A stretch of DNA of 64,000 bases from Neoscytalidium dimidiatum (taxonomy: Eukaryota; Ascomycota; Dothideomycetes; Botryosphaeriales; Botryosphaeriaceae). Made by a program: the position numbers and the translations under genes. Positions 50,601 to 61,266 of this stretch are shown piece by piece (the first letter of the stretch is position 1; each line of letters starts with the position of its first letter). Where the stretch lies: contig CM074701.1 in assembly GCA_037367355.1 (NCBI GenBank), positions 62,001 to 126,000 of the forward strand. The letters are read 5' to 3'. The notes beneath the pieces were generated by a model, which was given only the letters and a program-made list of their open reading frames with translations, was not told where the DNA came from and did not search any database.

Positions 50601-53600
50601 CAATGGTGGCCAGCCTTATACGGAGGTGCTCGTCAATGTGCCTACCCCATTCGGCTTCACGACAACGCAGACATCCGGTGCTATCCCGTTCACGACGTCG
50701 TTCGTGACCTCTGATCCAGCCATTAACGGTGGTCAGCCGTTCACAGAGGTGCTTGTCAATGTGCCTACGCCTTTTGTTTTCACGACCACGCAAACGTCAG
50801 GATACCTTTCTTTTACGACTACATTCTTGACGGCTAACTCAGCCGTGAACGGCGGTCAACCTTACACAGAAGTTCTTGTTAATGTCCCCACACCATTCGC
50901 TCTGACAACGACACAAACATTAGGATACTTACCATTCACTACAACTTTCCTGACGTCTGGTTCTGCTATCAATGGCGGGCAGCCTTACACGGAAGTGCTA
51001 GTCAATGTACCAACACCGTTTGCGGTGACGGCGACACAGACGTCAGGGTACTTGGCTTTCACCACAACTTTTCTAACATCCAACCCAGCCATCAATGGTG
51101 GACAGCCTTATACCGAAGTACTGGTCAATGTGCCTACACCATTTGGACTTACTTCGACGCGAACCTCTGGCAATCTTCCGGCGTATACCACAACGTTCGT
51201 GACAGTGGATTTAACTGCCAACGGTGGACAGCCATACACGGAGGTTCTGGTGGTCGTACCAACGCCTTTCGGGCCTCTTACTGCCACTCAAACATCAGGG
51301 AATGCACCAGCTTACACGACGACTTTCGTCACGGCTAATCCTGGCGTAAACGGCGGTCAGCCTTATACGGAAGTCTTGGTGGTTCAGCCTACCCCATTTG
51401 GGCCCCTCACCAGGACCACAACCTCGGGACTCTTGCCAGTGTACACAACAACTTTCGTGACACAGGACCCCAATATCAATGGCGGTTCACCGTACACTCA
51501 GGTTCTCGAAGTCGATCCCGTTCCTTTTGGACCCGTTACCAGTACTACAACTTCAGGATACCGGCCTGTTTACACGACAACTGTTCTGACGCAGAACTCT
51601 GCGGTGAATGGCGGCTTACCGTACACTTTGGTTCTAGAAGTGGACCCAACTCCTTACGGGCCTGTCACGACCACCGTCACTTCTGGCGCCTCAAGCTTCG
51701 TCACCACTGTGGTCACTTCCGGTCTGTCGGTCAACGGCGGTTATCCGTACACGGAAGTGGTGTATGTGGTGCCCACTCCCGCCTCGAGCCCCGCAATCCT
51801 GCCAAGCAATCCGGGCGGAAATTCCAACCTTGCCCCTGCAGCAAGTACCCCCGGCTACTTGTTCACCAGTACCCAGTATTCTGGGACAGTTGCCTTCACA
51901 TCCACCATTCCAACCACGTGGACGGATGGAAGTTCGGCGACTGAGGTCCTCATTAATTTACCGACTACCGCCGCCGCCTCGCCAAGCGCCTCAGGAAATG
52001 TGTGCTTGCCTGCTGCGGGAAATAACTCTCCACAGTGTTTAAACTCTCTTCCAAGCATCTGCACGACCCCTGGCGGCGGTTTCTTTGGTGCCATCACTGG
52101 TACCATTGACTATGTCGGATGCTCGGCCGCTCTAGGCGGCATGGGCATAGTACAAGCTGCTGCTTGCTTCGTCGACCAAGGTATCAGCGCAATTGGCAGT
52201 GCATTCACGAATGATGCTGATTTTGTGTCCTGTTTGAACAACAACTTGCCCACCTGTGGCAACTGCTCACCCGGCCTCCCGCCGTCTTGTTCAGCTCTGC
52301 AGTCAGTCTCCGGCAGCCTCGTGGGCAACGCCGCATTATCTACATGCCAGCTGGCACTTGGCCTGTTCAGCAGTACCGGTGCTGCTCCGTGCTTTCTTTC
52401 AAGTCTCACAAGCGGAAACACCTTCTTCTCGTGCTTGACAAACTCCGTTCCCGTCTGCAACAGCAACGGTGCAACACCCACATCCCTCATGGCATCAACA
52501 ACGGCAACCCTCTGTGGAACACCAGTGGCAACTTCATGTGTAACAAGCCTCCCCCCGGCGTGTAATAGCTTGTCCACCAGCGGCGGTCTCGCCAGTGGCC
52601 TGATAGACCCCATCGCTGCTCTTGCTTGCCAGAGTGCCCTGGGAGTGCTAGGATCGGTCAACGCTGCTGCATGTTTCGTGAGCAGTGTTATAAGCAGCTT
52701 CACCCCTCTTGACCTTCTATCTTGCGTCGAGGCCAACACTCAGACCTGTCAGAACTGTCTTCATAACGGTGTCCCTCCATCTTGCGCCGGACTTAGCACC
52801 CTGAGCGTCGGCCCTATCGACCTCACGAATCCTGTCGTCGCCGCCTGCCGAACCGCTCTTGGTCTGTTTGCGCAGGTTAACGCCGCAAGCTGTTTTGTCT
52901 CGAATACCCTCAGTCTGGGCGGCTCTAGCCTGCTGAACTGCATCGGTTCAAATGTTCCTTCGTGCTCAGGTGGCACCACTTCCGCTCCTGCGCCCGTCTT
53001 GAGCACGATCACGATCCCTTCCGGCGTAAGCAGCCACACAACGGTGGGACCGATGCCTTTCGCCAGCCCTATCTCCAACTTCAACCCCCCGTCCGGTCCT
53101 TCGACATCCCACGTTCTCGCGGGTAGTGCAACCTCTGCGGTGACGCTGTCAACTAGCTACCAGACAGGAGGTGCATTGGTAAGATCCCTTTGTAACCTTC
53201 TCCACAAAAGCGCAGAGCTAACGTGACGTGATTACCTTCCAGGCATATACCAGCACGATCACGAGTACCTTTTTTCCGATCGGATTCCCGCCGCAACCAC
53301 CGGTAACGACAACGTACGTTGTCGTTAATTACCCTCAAGCCCTCGTCAACCCCGGCGGCAATAGCAATCTCGCACGGACATACAGCACATTTACCCTGAC
53401 ATCAGGCGCAATCGCCTACACGAGCACATTGTTTACGCACCCGCCTGGCGCCGCGCTTACTGGAACCTATGTCGTTATCAACGTGCCGACTCCTACCTAT
53501 TCGACATACACGCAGACATCAGGTGCGGTGGCATTCACAAGTACTTTGTACACAGATCCTCCTGGACTGGCCCCACCTGGAACGTACGTCGTTGTCAATG

Positions 53601-55602
53601 TACCGACTCCAACGTATCCGACGATAACCCAAACTTCGGGTGCTGTGGCATACACTAGCACGCTCTACACTGACCCACCTGGAATTGCTGGCCCTGGGAC
53701 CTATGTAGTTGTGAACGTCCCTGCACCCACGTATCCAACAATAACTCAAACATCCGGCCCAGTAGCGTTTGTGACCACATTATACACCGATCCTCCGGGA
53801 ACTGCTGGCCCCGGCACCTATGTCGTCGTTAATGTGCCAACTCCGACTTATCCGACAATCACGGTGGCCGCTCCTTCAGCCTACACCTCCACTATTGCTA
53901 CACATCCTGCTGGGGCTCTTTCAAGTGGCACGTATGTGGTTGTTGGTACACCTTATCCCACCATTACGCAGACAGGAGGGCTCAGTGAATACACCTCTAC
54001 CGTCCTGACTTCTCCCGTGGGCGCTCCCGCTGGAACTTATGTCGTCATCAACCATACTCCCTTGCATACTATTACCGAGTTCTCTGGAGTTTCATCCTTT
54101 ACGACAACAGCGTACACGGACCCTGCAGGCACTCTCCCACCAGCCACGTATGTCATCATCAATCATCCAGCTCTGCCCACAGTTACAATTACGAGCGGCA
54201 ATGTTTTGTATACGACGACGGGAGCGAGCACGGTTACGGTAGTTCAACCAACCCCGGCCCTGACAATCACTCGTACCTCTGGAAGCGCAACGATCCTCTC
54301 TACCTCCGTAACCACAGCCGGCGGAACAAGCAGCAACGTGGCTGTGATCATAGTCCCAACACAGGCCCCGTTCAAAGTCGCTGTCACTGACTTCTCTAAC
54401 AACTTCTTCGGATACCTGGACGTGTCAGACACGCCGATCAGCGGCGAAACAGCGCATCAGTGCGGCTTCACACCCACATTTTCGAGCGCCTCCCTCTTCT
54501 ACATCGACCCCATATCGACTAGGCTCGTCTGTTCTTCAGGCGCCGGAACGAGCACCCCTCTTCACTCCTGCCAAAAGCACGGCCAGCGTGACTCGCCGTT
54601 CCTCTTCGACCTCCCCGCAGCATCGGGCAACGACAACATCGACACGACCTTCTGGGACGACAATACGCTACACGTCACGAACCCAGTGACGACTCAGTTC
54701 CTCGCGTCGATGTGCAATGGCCTTCTCTACCTCACTGGCGGCGTACCCACCGGTTGCCATCAAGTTGTGCTATCGCCCTGCCGTTCGGCCCTCTCCTTCA
54801 CCACGAGAACAATCACGTCGGGCACGGGGCTGCCGTACACAACGACCAGCGCTCCCGCGGGCTCGGCCGTCACAGGCACCGGCGTGATCGAGGTCGTGGT
54901 GCCGTCTTCCTGCGCATCTCCGGGCATCGAGTACACAAACCGGCCGAACCCGGCCACGGCTGGCTCCACAACGACCGACGTCTATTACCACAACTTCCTG
55001 CCGGCCGTCTACAACAACCCCAGCGGCACCTTCAGCACCATCAACTTCCAGGGCGTGACGGACAACATTGCGTTAGCCATTCCCTCGAATCCGGGCTATG
55101 GCACCGTTTACAATTCGGGCACGCATAATCTGGCGCAGACAGCGTTGATCTTCCGCGGCTAGTAAGTTTCCCCCTCTCCCTCTCTTCTTCCGCCTTCGGC
55201 TCGATAAAAATGATGAGGCGAAAAGAACAAAAAAAAATAAAAAAGGGAAGACCAAAAGCTGACATGACTGTTCCTCGCAGCTTCTACGCCTCCGTCGGCG
55301 GCTCGTGGACCTTCCAGATCTCTCAGCCCGACGACATCATGTACCTCTGGATAGGCCAGAAGGCGGTGTCGGGCTGGACCAACACAAACTACGACATGGT
55401 CGCCGCGCTGAACGGAGCCACGAAAACTTTCACCATCACGCTGGCCGCGGGCTCGTTGACGCCCATCCGCATGGTGTACGCCGATGGCGGCGGCGCCGTC
55501 AGCTTCTACCTGCAGACGACCGATCCGAACGGCGTCGTGCGCGGAAGCACGGCCGGCCTGTTCAGGCGGCCTGAATGCGGTCCCGATGTTGGGTGGACAT
55601 GA
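35609..55602 (+). CDS. giant repeat-rich GLEYA-type cell-surface adhesin, about 6,544 aa
   Basis: Four exons: 35609-36088, 36265-53178, 53243-55161 and 55281-55602 (19,635 nt, 6,544 residues), with GTACGT, GTAAGA and GTAAGT donors. The frame is continuous through a 16.9 kb exon. The signal peptide is within MILRSLGLVAGLLLPHSATG. Residues about 220-3265 are about 33 diverged Thr-rich repeats of about 90 residues. A Ser/Pro/Gly linker (about 3270-3925) follows, then a second repeat family (about 3927-5399), a fourfold cysteine-rich module (about 5400-5730), more of the second family (about 5840-6170), an unassigned globular domain (about 6170-6313) and a GLEYA-like C-terminal domain (about 6357-6544, starting GIEYTNRP). 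GLEYA domains are calcium-dependent lectin-like ligand binders of fungal adhesins. I see no C-terminal GPI signal, so wall attachment is unclear. The Thr/Ser content implies heavy O-mannosylation. It is probably an extended stalk presenting a binding tip. Confidence 0.88.
36445..45590 (+). repeat. array of about 33 Thr-rich ~90-residue repeats in the adhesin
   Basis: Each unit reads roughly: PYxGxTT-x-TIT, then LTLTPAT-x-FTGPIDP, then T-x-APYTG-x-STRTLTL-x-PTG, and ends LLVETP or similar. I counted 33 unit ends by the xVExP signature. Most units are strongly diverged. Two subsets are close copies: about 40860-41590 (three units ending YLVQYPAS) and about 44180-45000 (three units with TPGNSLG or TLGNSLG). 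Confidence 0.85.
45721..45815 (+). repeat. Ser/Val minisatellite in the adhesin linker
   Basis: About three to four copies of a 30-33 nt unit coding for (S/V)SSxSVSPV-like peptides at the start of the low-complexity linker. Copies are near identical, suggesting length instability. Confidence 0.75.
46780..47045 (+). repeat. imperfect tandem repeat coding SGLPSSSSGSxxPS
   Basis: Repeated units containing GGCTCAGGCCTGCCAAG- and TCTTCTGGCTCT-like strings, encoding Ser/Gly/Pro peptides such as GSGLPSSSSGS. A related 42-nt duplication (LPTGASVPSAS-type) lies at about 46195-46270. Confidence 0.7.
47566..51980 (+). repeat. second adhesin repeat family, 35-60 residues per unit
   Basis: Units read TI(T/S)QTSG-x-xxFTTT, then a variable loop, then a strand ending (E/A)VLVNVP. 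Early units carry a longer loop (TYLPGSTGTAPVSAVI). Later units (from about 50150) are shorter and more uniform, with NGGQPYTEVLVNVPTPF. About 30 units in all. Pairs of Thr/Val-rich strands joined by loops suggest short beta-hairpin or Ig-like modules. Confidence 0.8.
51990..52980 (+). repeat. fourfold cysteine-rich module in the adhesin
   Basis: Four tandem copies of about 80 residues, each with the pattern (L/V)PxxC, then x(A/G)CxxALG, then AAxCFVS or similar, then xxSCxxxNxPxC. About six cysteines occur per copy if the linking CxxC-like cysteines are counted. It lies between two blocks of the Thr-rich repeats, just before intron 2 of the gene. I recognise no named domain. Confidence 0.75.
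53370..54350 (+). repeat. third block of adhesin repeats (TYVVVNVPTP type)
   Basis: Nine units of about 30-40 residues: TITQTSGAVAYTSTLYTDPPG followed by GTYVVVNVPTPTY. The first four are nearly identical and later ones diverge. They clearly belong to the same family as the block before the cysteine-rich module. Confidence 0.8.
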
Positions 55603-56274
55603 TGAATTGATGGTCGCACGTCTCTCTGTGTTTATTCTCTTTTGGTCCTTTTCTTGTCTCATGCGGACGAAACTGTCTTATGATTTGATTTTCTCCCAAG
55701 TAGTACTTTCGTAATCATCTCCAGGCTTCGATTTCTTTCTCTATGTAATCAGAATTATGTGTCATTAAAATAAATCTTTCGTACACCCTCAGCACATACC
55801 TCGCCGACGTGGGTCTCTCCGGATGCTTGAACATTCGGTCGGGCGTGTGTCAACAAGCAGCTTCTTGCCCTTGTTTTCCATGGCCATGCCTTGTTTTAAT
55901 TTGCATGTAGCGATGCTCGTGATCTTTCCACCTTTCCCCACTATTGGATACTTGCTGCAGCGAATCAACACTCCACCAGGTCCAGACTCTCGCTGTTCGA
56001 AAAGACTGAAAGAGCAGGATCACCCCTGATCGCCGCTCGCAGGAAGTGGAAATGGCCCACCAAACTCTCGCCACGAGCCTCAGAGCGCCCCACATTCTGT
56101 GCGGATATCAACGACTACTGCTGCAGTCTCGGTAGAAACTGCACCCCACGCGAAAGACCGCGCGTCTATCTACTAAGGCTCACTTGATAGCAGGGCGTAA
56201 TAGGGCGTTTATGAGCCTCTTCAGATATTCCCGGCATATGTCGTGGTCTGTAAAAAGTCTAAGATAGAAGGCAG
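55603..56274. other. 3' region of the adhesin gene
   Basis: Contains the 3' untranslated region (an AATAAA-like ATTAAAATAAATC string near 55765 may serve as a poly(A) signal). No gene seen. Confidence 0.4.
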
Positions 56275-56969
56275 TTGCTGTATAAGATCGTTTCTGACGT
56301 CTTGCAGGATGACTGTTGCGCAGAGGAGGATTGGACCAAGCCGGCGCCGGCTGAAAATGCACTACCATATGTCAAAGACTGGACACCCTTTCTGACAGAG
56401 CTGATCAAAGCTATAGACCTAATGGTGTATGCACCAACTGGAAGCCGATGTGACGTAACCCATCGCCAGAATGGGTCTTCCTAAAAGGTCGTATCATCCA
56501 GATCGATAACCCCCGTCCACGACTTCCTGCCTACCTCTGTCAGTGGCGCTGCAATGGCTATGGAAGATGCCTACCACCCCTGGCCTCCTGCCTACAAATC
56601 ACGTGCCAGAGCGCTGAAGAGTAAAACGGCCAAGAAGAAGTCAACGTGCCCCTTGCTCTGCACCCTTTCAACAATGTCCTCATCCTCCTCCTCTTCGAGC
56701 GCGTCGCCTGGGCTCAAAGACTCGGATTCAGTAATCGAGAAGTCCTCCATAGGAACTAATTCGACGCGGTGGAAAAGATCTTAGCACAAGTCCAAATCTT
56801 ATCTGGAAATGTTTGGCGGAAACACGGCCCGGAGCACTATGTCCGCAATATGTATGATGCCGTTGCCAGCCATTTGGTCAATGTAAAGCCTTTTCGCGCT
56901 TATGAACACGCGACCTGGCTACAGACAATAGCCCTGGAGGATCCAAGACCTGCTTGCTATAGCAAATAG
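56275..56969 (+). pseudogene. coding-like fragments of an unassigned decayed gene
   Basis: Two plus-strand pieces look protein-like. One (56275-56484) contains EEDWTKPAPAENALPYVKDW. The other (about 56760-56969) has no ATG and contains EKILAQVQILSGNVW and EHATWLQTIALEDP. They lie in different frames, with a low-complexity Ser-rich frame between them. No family is recognised. They may be remains of one gene. Confidence 0.25.
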
Positions 56970-57005
56970 ATGGATAAGGTCGAGGACGAGTGAGATTGGT
57001 CCTGA

Positions 57006-57066
<61 letters not shown>

Positions 57067-58131
57067 CGTGTATGCAGATGAGTCATGCGCGATTCCGGAA
57101 AGGACTGGTTAGACCTTTAGTAGCACGCAAAAATTGCTCCGGCCGGTGATGGAAGTGTACGACCGGCGAATTGTGTTTGACAGCAGTCTCTACCCTGCCT
57201 TCTCATTTCAAAGTCCGTTTAAATTTCGTCATCATTGTCTTCCTAACCTGGCTGCGGATTCGTACCGAGCTTCTCTAGAGACAGTCCGCCGACGGCTGTG
57301 AGCAGGGAACATCTGTTGTAGTGAGTTACCATAGCGAAGGAGCCTAGAAAGCAGTAAGATTAGTAACATACGAAGTATGTCTCTAATTAAATATCTCCAA
57401 GCATCATCCAAGCCTATCGCTACTTATGTACAGTAGATGACGTGGTGCTCGCAATTGTCGTTAGAAACTCGAAAATGCATTAAAGAGTTCTATTGAGCTG
57501 GGTCAATCCGCAAGTGCCCCATTTAGGCTGGAGCCTGCGCACTTACTGGTTCCTTGGCGTTTGCCCGTTTACGAACTGCGCCTTACGAGTTCCACGTATA
57601 AGAGGGGCAGTAAAAGCCTGGTCCGTTAAACCGCATACATGACTTCTTCCTTCCTTTCTTCCCTCCTTTCTCAATAATCTGCAACACCAACGAGCAATGG
57701 CGTTGTGCGTTGCTTGTGACTGCTTCGCTGAAGAAATTATCCAACCACCGCCATATTTCCGGATCCCTCCCCACTTTATACAATGTAATTCATCTCTATT
57801 TTCCTAAAGTTACTTCGTCAGCACGAGATTGCCGCTTCTGCAGCCTTATACGAGCCTCGTTTGCGTGAGAGTTCGGCTTCAACATGGCCATGGCCTAGAC
57901 ACAGAATGCGACGAACATCTGCTTCAGCCTTCTCGCACCCGTCACTATGAGGGGTGTCTTGAGCTTACGTTTTCAACGGCATACTCTCTAATCAACCCAA
58001 CCAAGCGAATTCTTTCGGTTCCACCTTCATCTCGTAAAACAAAGAAGGGGCAACGACGTGTCTAGCGTGTTGCACCGACCTTGGAAATTTTTGGCAGATA
58101 AAGGTCCGTGCCTTTTCTTCTTTTACAAGCT
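56970..58131. other. gene-poor stretch with microsatellite
   Basis: No supported gene. The CA/CT compound microsatellite at 57008-57063 is the only clear feature. Confidence 0.4.
57008..57063. repeat. compound (CA)n(CT)n microsatellite
   Basis: About 12 uninterrupted CA dinucleotides followed directly by about 15 CT dinucleotides. Confidence 0.97.
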
Positions 58132-59217
58132 ATGAGCTACGTTGTTGAAGCGTCTGAGGCCGCTAAAGTTGGCTTTACCTCTGACATTCCACCGCTGCGC
58201 GAGGGCGACTCCGAAAAGAGTTTCAAAACGATACGTACTGGACTCTCGGCTTGTCTCCGACACTGCGCGGGCTGCGAAACAGCTCCATTCAGAAGAACAT
58301 GGGAAAATGCAGAACCAGGCCTTCCCACTCGCGTTATCGACGTTGGTGATGCTGATCAAGAGTTCGTTCGCGCCGTGGAGTCGAATGGCATGTCTAGCCA
58401 ATATGTGACACTCAGCCACTACTAGGACCCAAGGAGGATTAGGGCTTACGAACAACAAGAGAGACGCTCCAACAATACCTCGACGGTATGTCTCTTTCAA
58501 GATGACCCAAGACTTTCCAAGATGCTGTCAAGATCACACGCAAATTCGGAATCCGCCAACCTCTGGGTAGATTCTCTCCGCGTCGCCCAAGACGACAAAG
58601 AAGATTGGAAAAATGAGTCATACCGTATGGGAAACGTCTTCGAGGGTGCCTCCTTCACTATAGCGGCCATTTCTGCGCGAGATCCTTCGGAAGGACTATT
58701 TCTTACGGGGCGCCGGCAAGAGGGCCTCATCATGACCCCGCCTTACATGCCTGATGGCAAGGCCCAGTTTTGCATTTATCATCATTCTCCTTGGGGTTGG
58801 TTTCTGGGTCCTATCACCAAACGCCTCTACTTGGCCGAGCATGGGTTTTCCCAGAATATCAGCTCTCACGTAAACAGGGGATTCAGTTGGTTATGATATG
58901 CCAGGTCGGCTTCCAAGTTTGGACTGGGAAGTCCGGAGACTGAACGACAGTGTCATGTGCACCGTAAGCAGACACGCAAGTTTCAAAAAAAAAAAAAAAA
59001 AAAAAGGACCGATGTAATGAAAGTGTACTCCATTCGAAAAATCATGTACGAGAGTGGTCGCCTGATCGCCGTAGAGGGGCTGGCAAGGGACATCCAGAAA
59101 ACGCGAACAGACAGCTACTTCACGGAATCTGGACCGCTGAACTCCCGCATGGTCTATGCTGGATTCAATAGGTCACGTGATTCGACCGGCAGAGACCGAT
59201 CAGTAGACATCCCCTAG
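58132..59217 (+). pseudogene. broken HET-domain (heterokaryon incompatibility) gene
   Basis: The frame starting at the ATG at 58132 reads through TRVIDVGD and YVTLSHY and then hits TAG at 58423-58425. HET proteins normally have SHCWG at that point. Here the Cys and Trp codons appear as TAC and TAG, two TpG-to-TpA changes. The gene continues in another frame with LWVDSLRVAQDDKEDWKNES and YRMGNVFEGASFTIAAISA, which are the central HET motifs, to a stop near 58896. A run of about 20 A (58985-59006) follows, then the C-terminal piece GRLIAVEGLARDIQ. HET proteins trigger cell death after fusion of unlike strains; this copy cannot encode an intact one. Confidence 0.8.
58985..59006. repeat. poly(A) tract within the HET relic
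   Basis: About 21 consecutive A residues between two pieces of the HET reading frame. It may be slippage-derived or mark a retro-insertion end. Confidence 0.85.
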
Positions 59218-59524
59218 CTGGTCTTTGGCTTCCCTGGGAAGTCCCATCTCACTCCCGCGCGAGAGTGCATTCGAATATTTCTCAGAGCGGACAACTCCGA
59301 AGTTAACGCTCACATACATGCACGATTCATTATTCAAAGCTGTTGCAGATATTTCTCCTGGACAAGGGCTTGCTATGATCGCCAACAGCGTGCTCAAAGC
59401 AGTTTACTCGTTAGGAATTTCTAGAAACCTGAGGTATCGGATATCTTCCGGCGCGTTAAGCGTTGTGGTCTTAGATTCAACAGCACAGAGCGTTGCTGGG
59501 TCAGAGGTGAGAGATCAGAGATAG

Positions 59525-60290
59525 CTGGATACGCTGCTTTTGATAGAGGCAGTACGAGTCCCTTATTTTGTCCTTACCTGGAACGCTGTAATCGATGCAA
59601 TAGAGGAGATACGCATTGCTTTGTAATGCTTCTCGAAAAGACAGCAGAACCGGGCACATACCGACGTGTAGGGCTCGGTGCAATCTTTTCTAAATCATGG
59701 TTCGGCGGAGAGGCGGTTCAGCAAGTGCGATTGATTTGATGGGACGACCGTTCACTCGCCGGGGGAATGGGGAGGAGCTACGGACAAAACCCAATTTATC
59801 AACCGTTTATTCTTCGGGCGAACCCCAATTTAAGGTCTCATGCAAATCTCCAAAATTCATTCAATCTGAGAAGAGACGCAAAAAAAAAAAAAAAAACAAT
59901 GAGGGGCAGTGATCCTGGTATACAAAAGCCGCGAAACTCCGCTGTCCGCAACATCCCCTCCGCGAACCGAAGCCACCGCCGCCCGGCCGGCCTCCCTCCC
60001 TACCAAGCCTCGGCTCCAGCGCCCGGATGCTTAATCTACGCGAACAAGCATAATAAATTAAGCCGGCGCCCCCGTCGTACCGCGCGTGTAAGAGGACGTC
60101 ACACCAAGCAGCTCATGCACACGCACATCGCAACCGTTTCGCAATCGCGGGAAAACACCGCTCAATATGTACTTCAGATAAAACTACTTTGTACAACAAA
60201 TATATGTAATTTTTTTTAAAAATTTTTTTTTTTTTTCAGCAGCGCGGATCGGCACCGCCCGGGCAACCGCAGCTCACGCACAACCCACGC
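59525..60290. other. intergenic region with A- and T-runs
   Basis: Between the HET relic and the 3' end of the GH12 gene. It contains an A-run near 59880-59896 and a long T-rich run near 60210-60237. No gene supported. Confidence 0.4.
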
Positions 60291-61266
60291 CTATGAAAGC
60301 GAGACCGAGTACGCGGAGGTGGTGAACTTCGCATCCGTGCCGGTGAACGGCTCGGTGCCGGCGCCGATGCTCTTGATGTACTGGCTGGTCGACAGGCCCT
60401 GGTTGGCGGTCAAATAGTCGATGAAATCCTTCAGGTCGGCCTGGAAGCTCTGGGCCTCGGAGCTGGCGACGAAGGAGAAGACGGTCATGCTGCCGTTGGG
60501 CCCCTTGTACAGGTCGAAGCTGACGCCGCCGACGGTGGTGGTCGCGATCTTGCTGCCGGTGCTCGAGATGGGGCCCGCGCCGCCCAGCGCCGCCAGCCAG
60601 ACCATGATCTCGTACTCCTCGGAGCCGCCGGGCGTCGAGGAGGTGAAGAGGTCGTACGCGACGTCCGCGACCAGCGACGAGCCGTCGTACGTCCACTTCC
60701 AGGTCGTCGGGATCGACGAGATGGCCGAGAGCTGCTTTTGCGAGATGTCGGTCAGGACGACGTTGGCGAAGGACTTGACCTGGCCTTGGCTGTAGGTGGT
60801 GATGGTGATCGCAATTAGTATACTTTGCTATTCTGCTGCTGGCGGTGGATGGCGGGATGCGTTGGTGGAGGCCTAAACTTGGCGTGCGGGCGAAGCCGGA
60901 GATGGCCGGGAGAGGGGAGGGGCCAAGAGGAGGGAGAGGAGGAGGCTTACCCGCCGGTCCACGACCAGCTGGTGTGCCAGGAGAGGGTGGAGCCGCTCAA
61001 GCTGTCGACGCCGGTGCACTGGGAGCCACTGTCGGCATTGGCCTGGCCTGCAGGGGGAGGCTGATCAGTATCGTAGCTCCATAAAACAAGCACATGGAAA
61101 CAGAGATGGGGAGCTTACCCCAGAGGTTGTTGTAGACGGTGTAGGAGCCGGTCTCAACGCTGCCCCACTGGTCGCAGAAGTCGGCGCGGCGGTTGAGGGT
61201 CTTGCTAGGGGCAGCAGAGGCAACGGCGGCTGCGCCAGCGCAGAGAACGGCGGTGGAGAACTTCAT
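60291..61266 (-). CDS. secreted GH12 endoglucanase/xyloglucanase
   Basis: Three exons: 61266-61119, 61047-60951 and 60789-60291 (744 nt, 247 residues, a typical GH12 length). It has a signal peptide ([19 protein letters not shown]) and a possible KEX2-type Arg-Arg at 26-27. The mature start [21 protein letters not shown] is close to the fungal GH12 N-terminus. The nucleophile Glu is in EYEIMVWLA (E142) and the acid/base Glu in GTEPFTG (E228). Both are intact, so it should be an active retaining beta-1,4-glucanase acting on cellulose or xyloglucan outside the cell. Two cysteines near the start (FC and QC) probably form the conserved disulfide. There is no carbohydrate-binding module. Confidence 0.92.

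Noticed and set aside
36525..50793. Many antisense frames under the adhesin
   Set aside because: They follow from the Thr/Ser codon bias of the sense gene and repeat with its units.
57001..57063. Possible CRISPR-like or satellite array
   Set aside because: It is a plain CA/CT dinucleotide microsatellite without spacers.
59225..59524. 99-residue plus-strand frame after the HET relic
   Set aside because: Could be a further piece of the relic, but its frame has no HET motif and there is no independent gene evidence.
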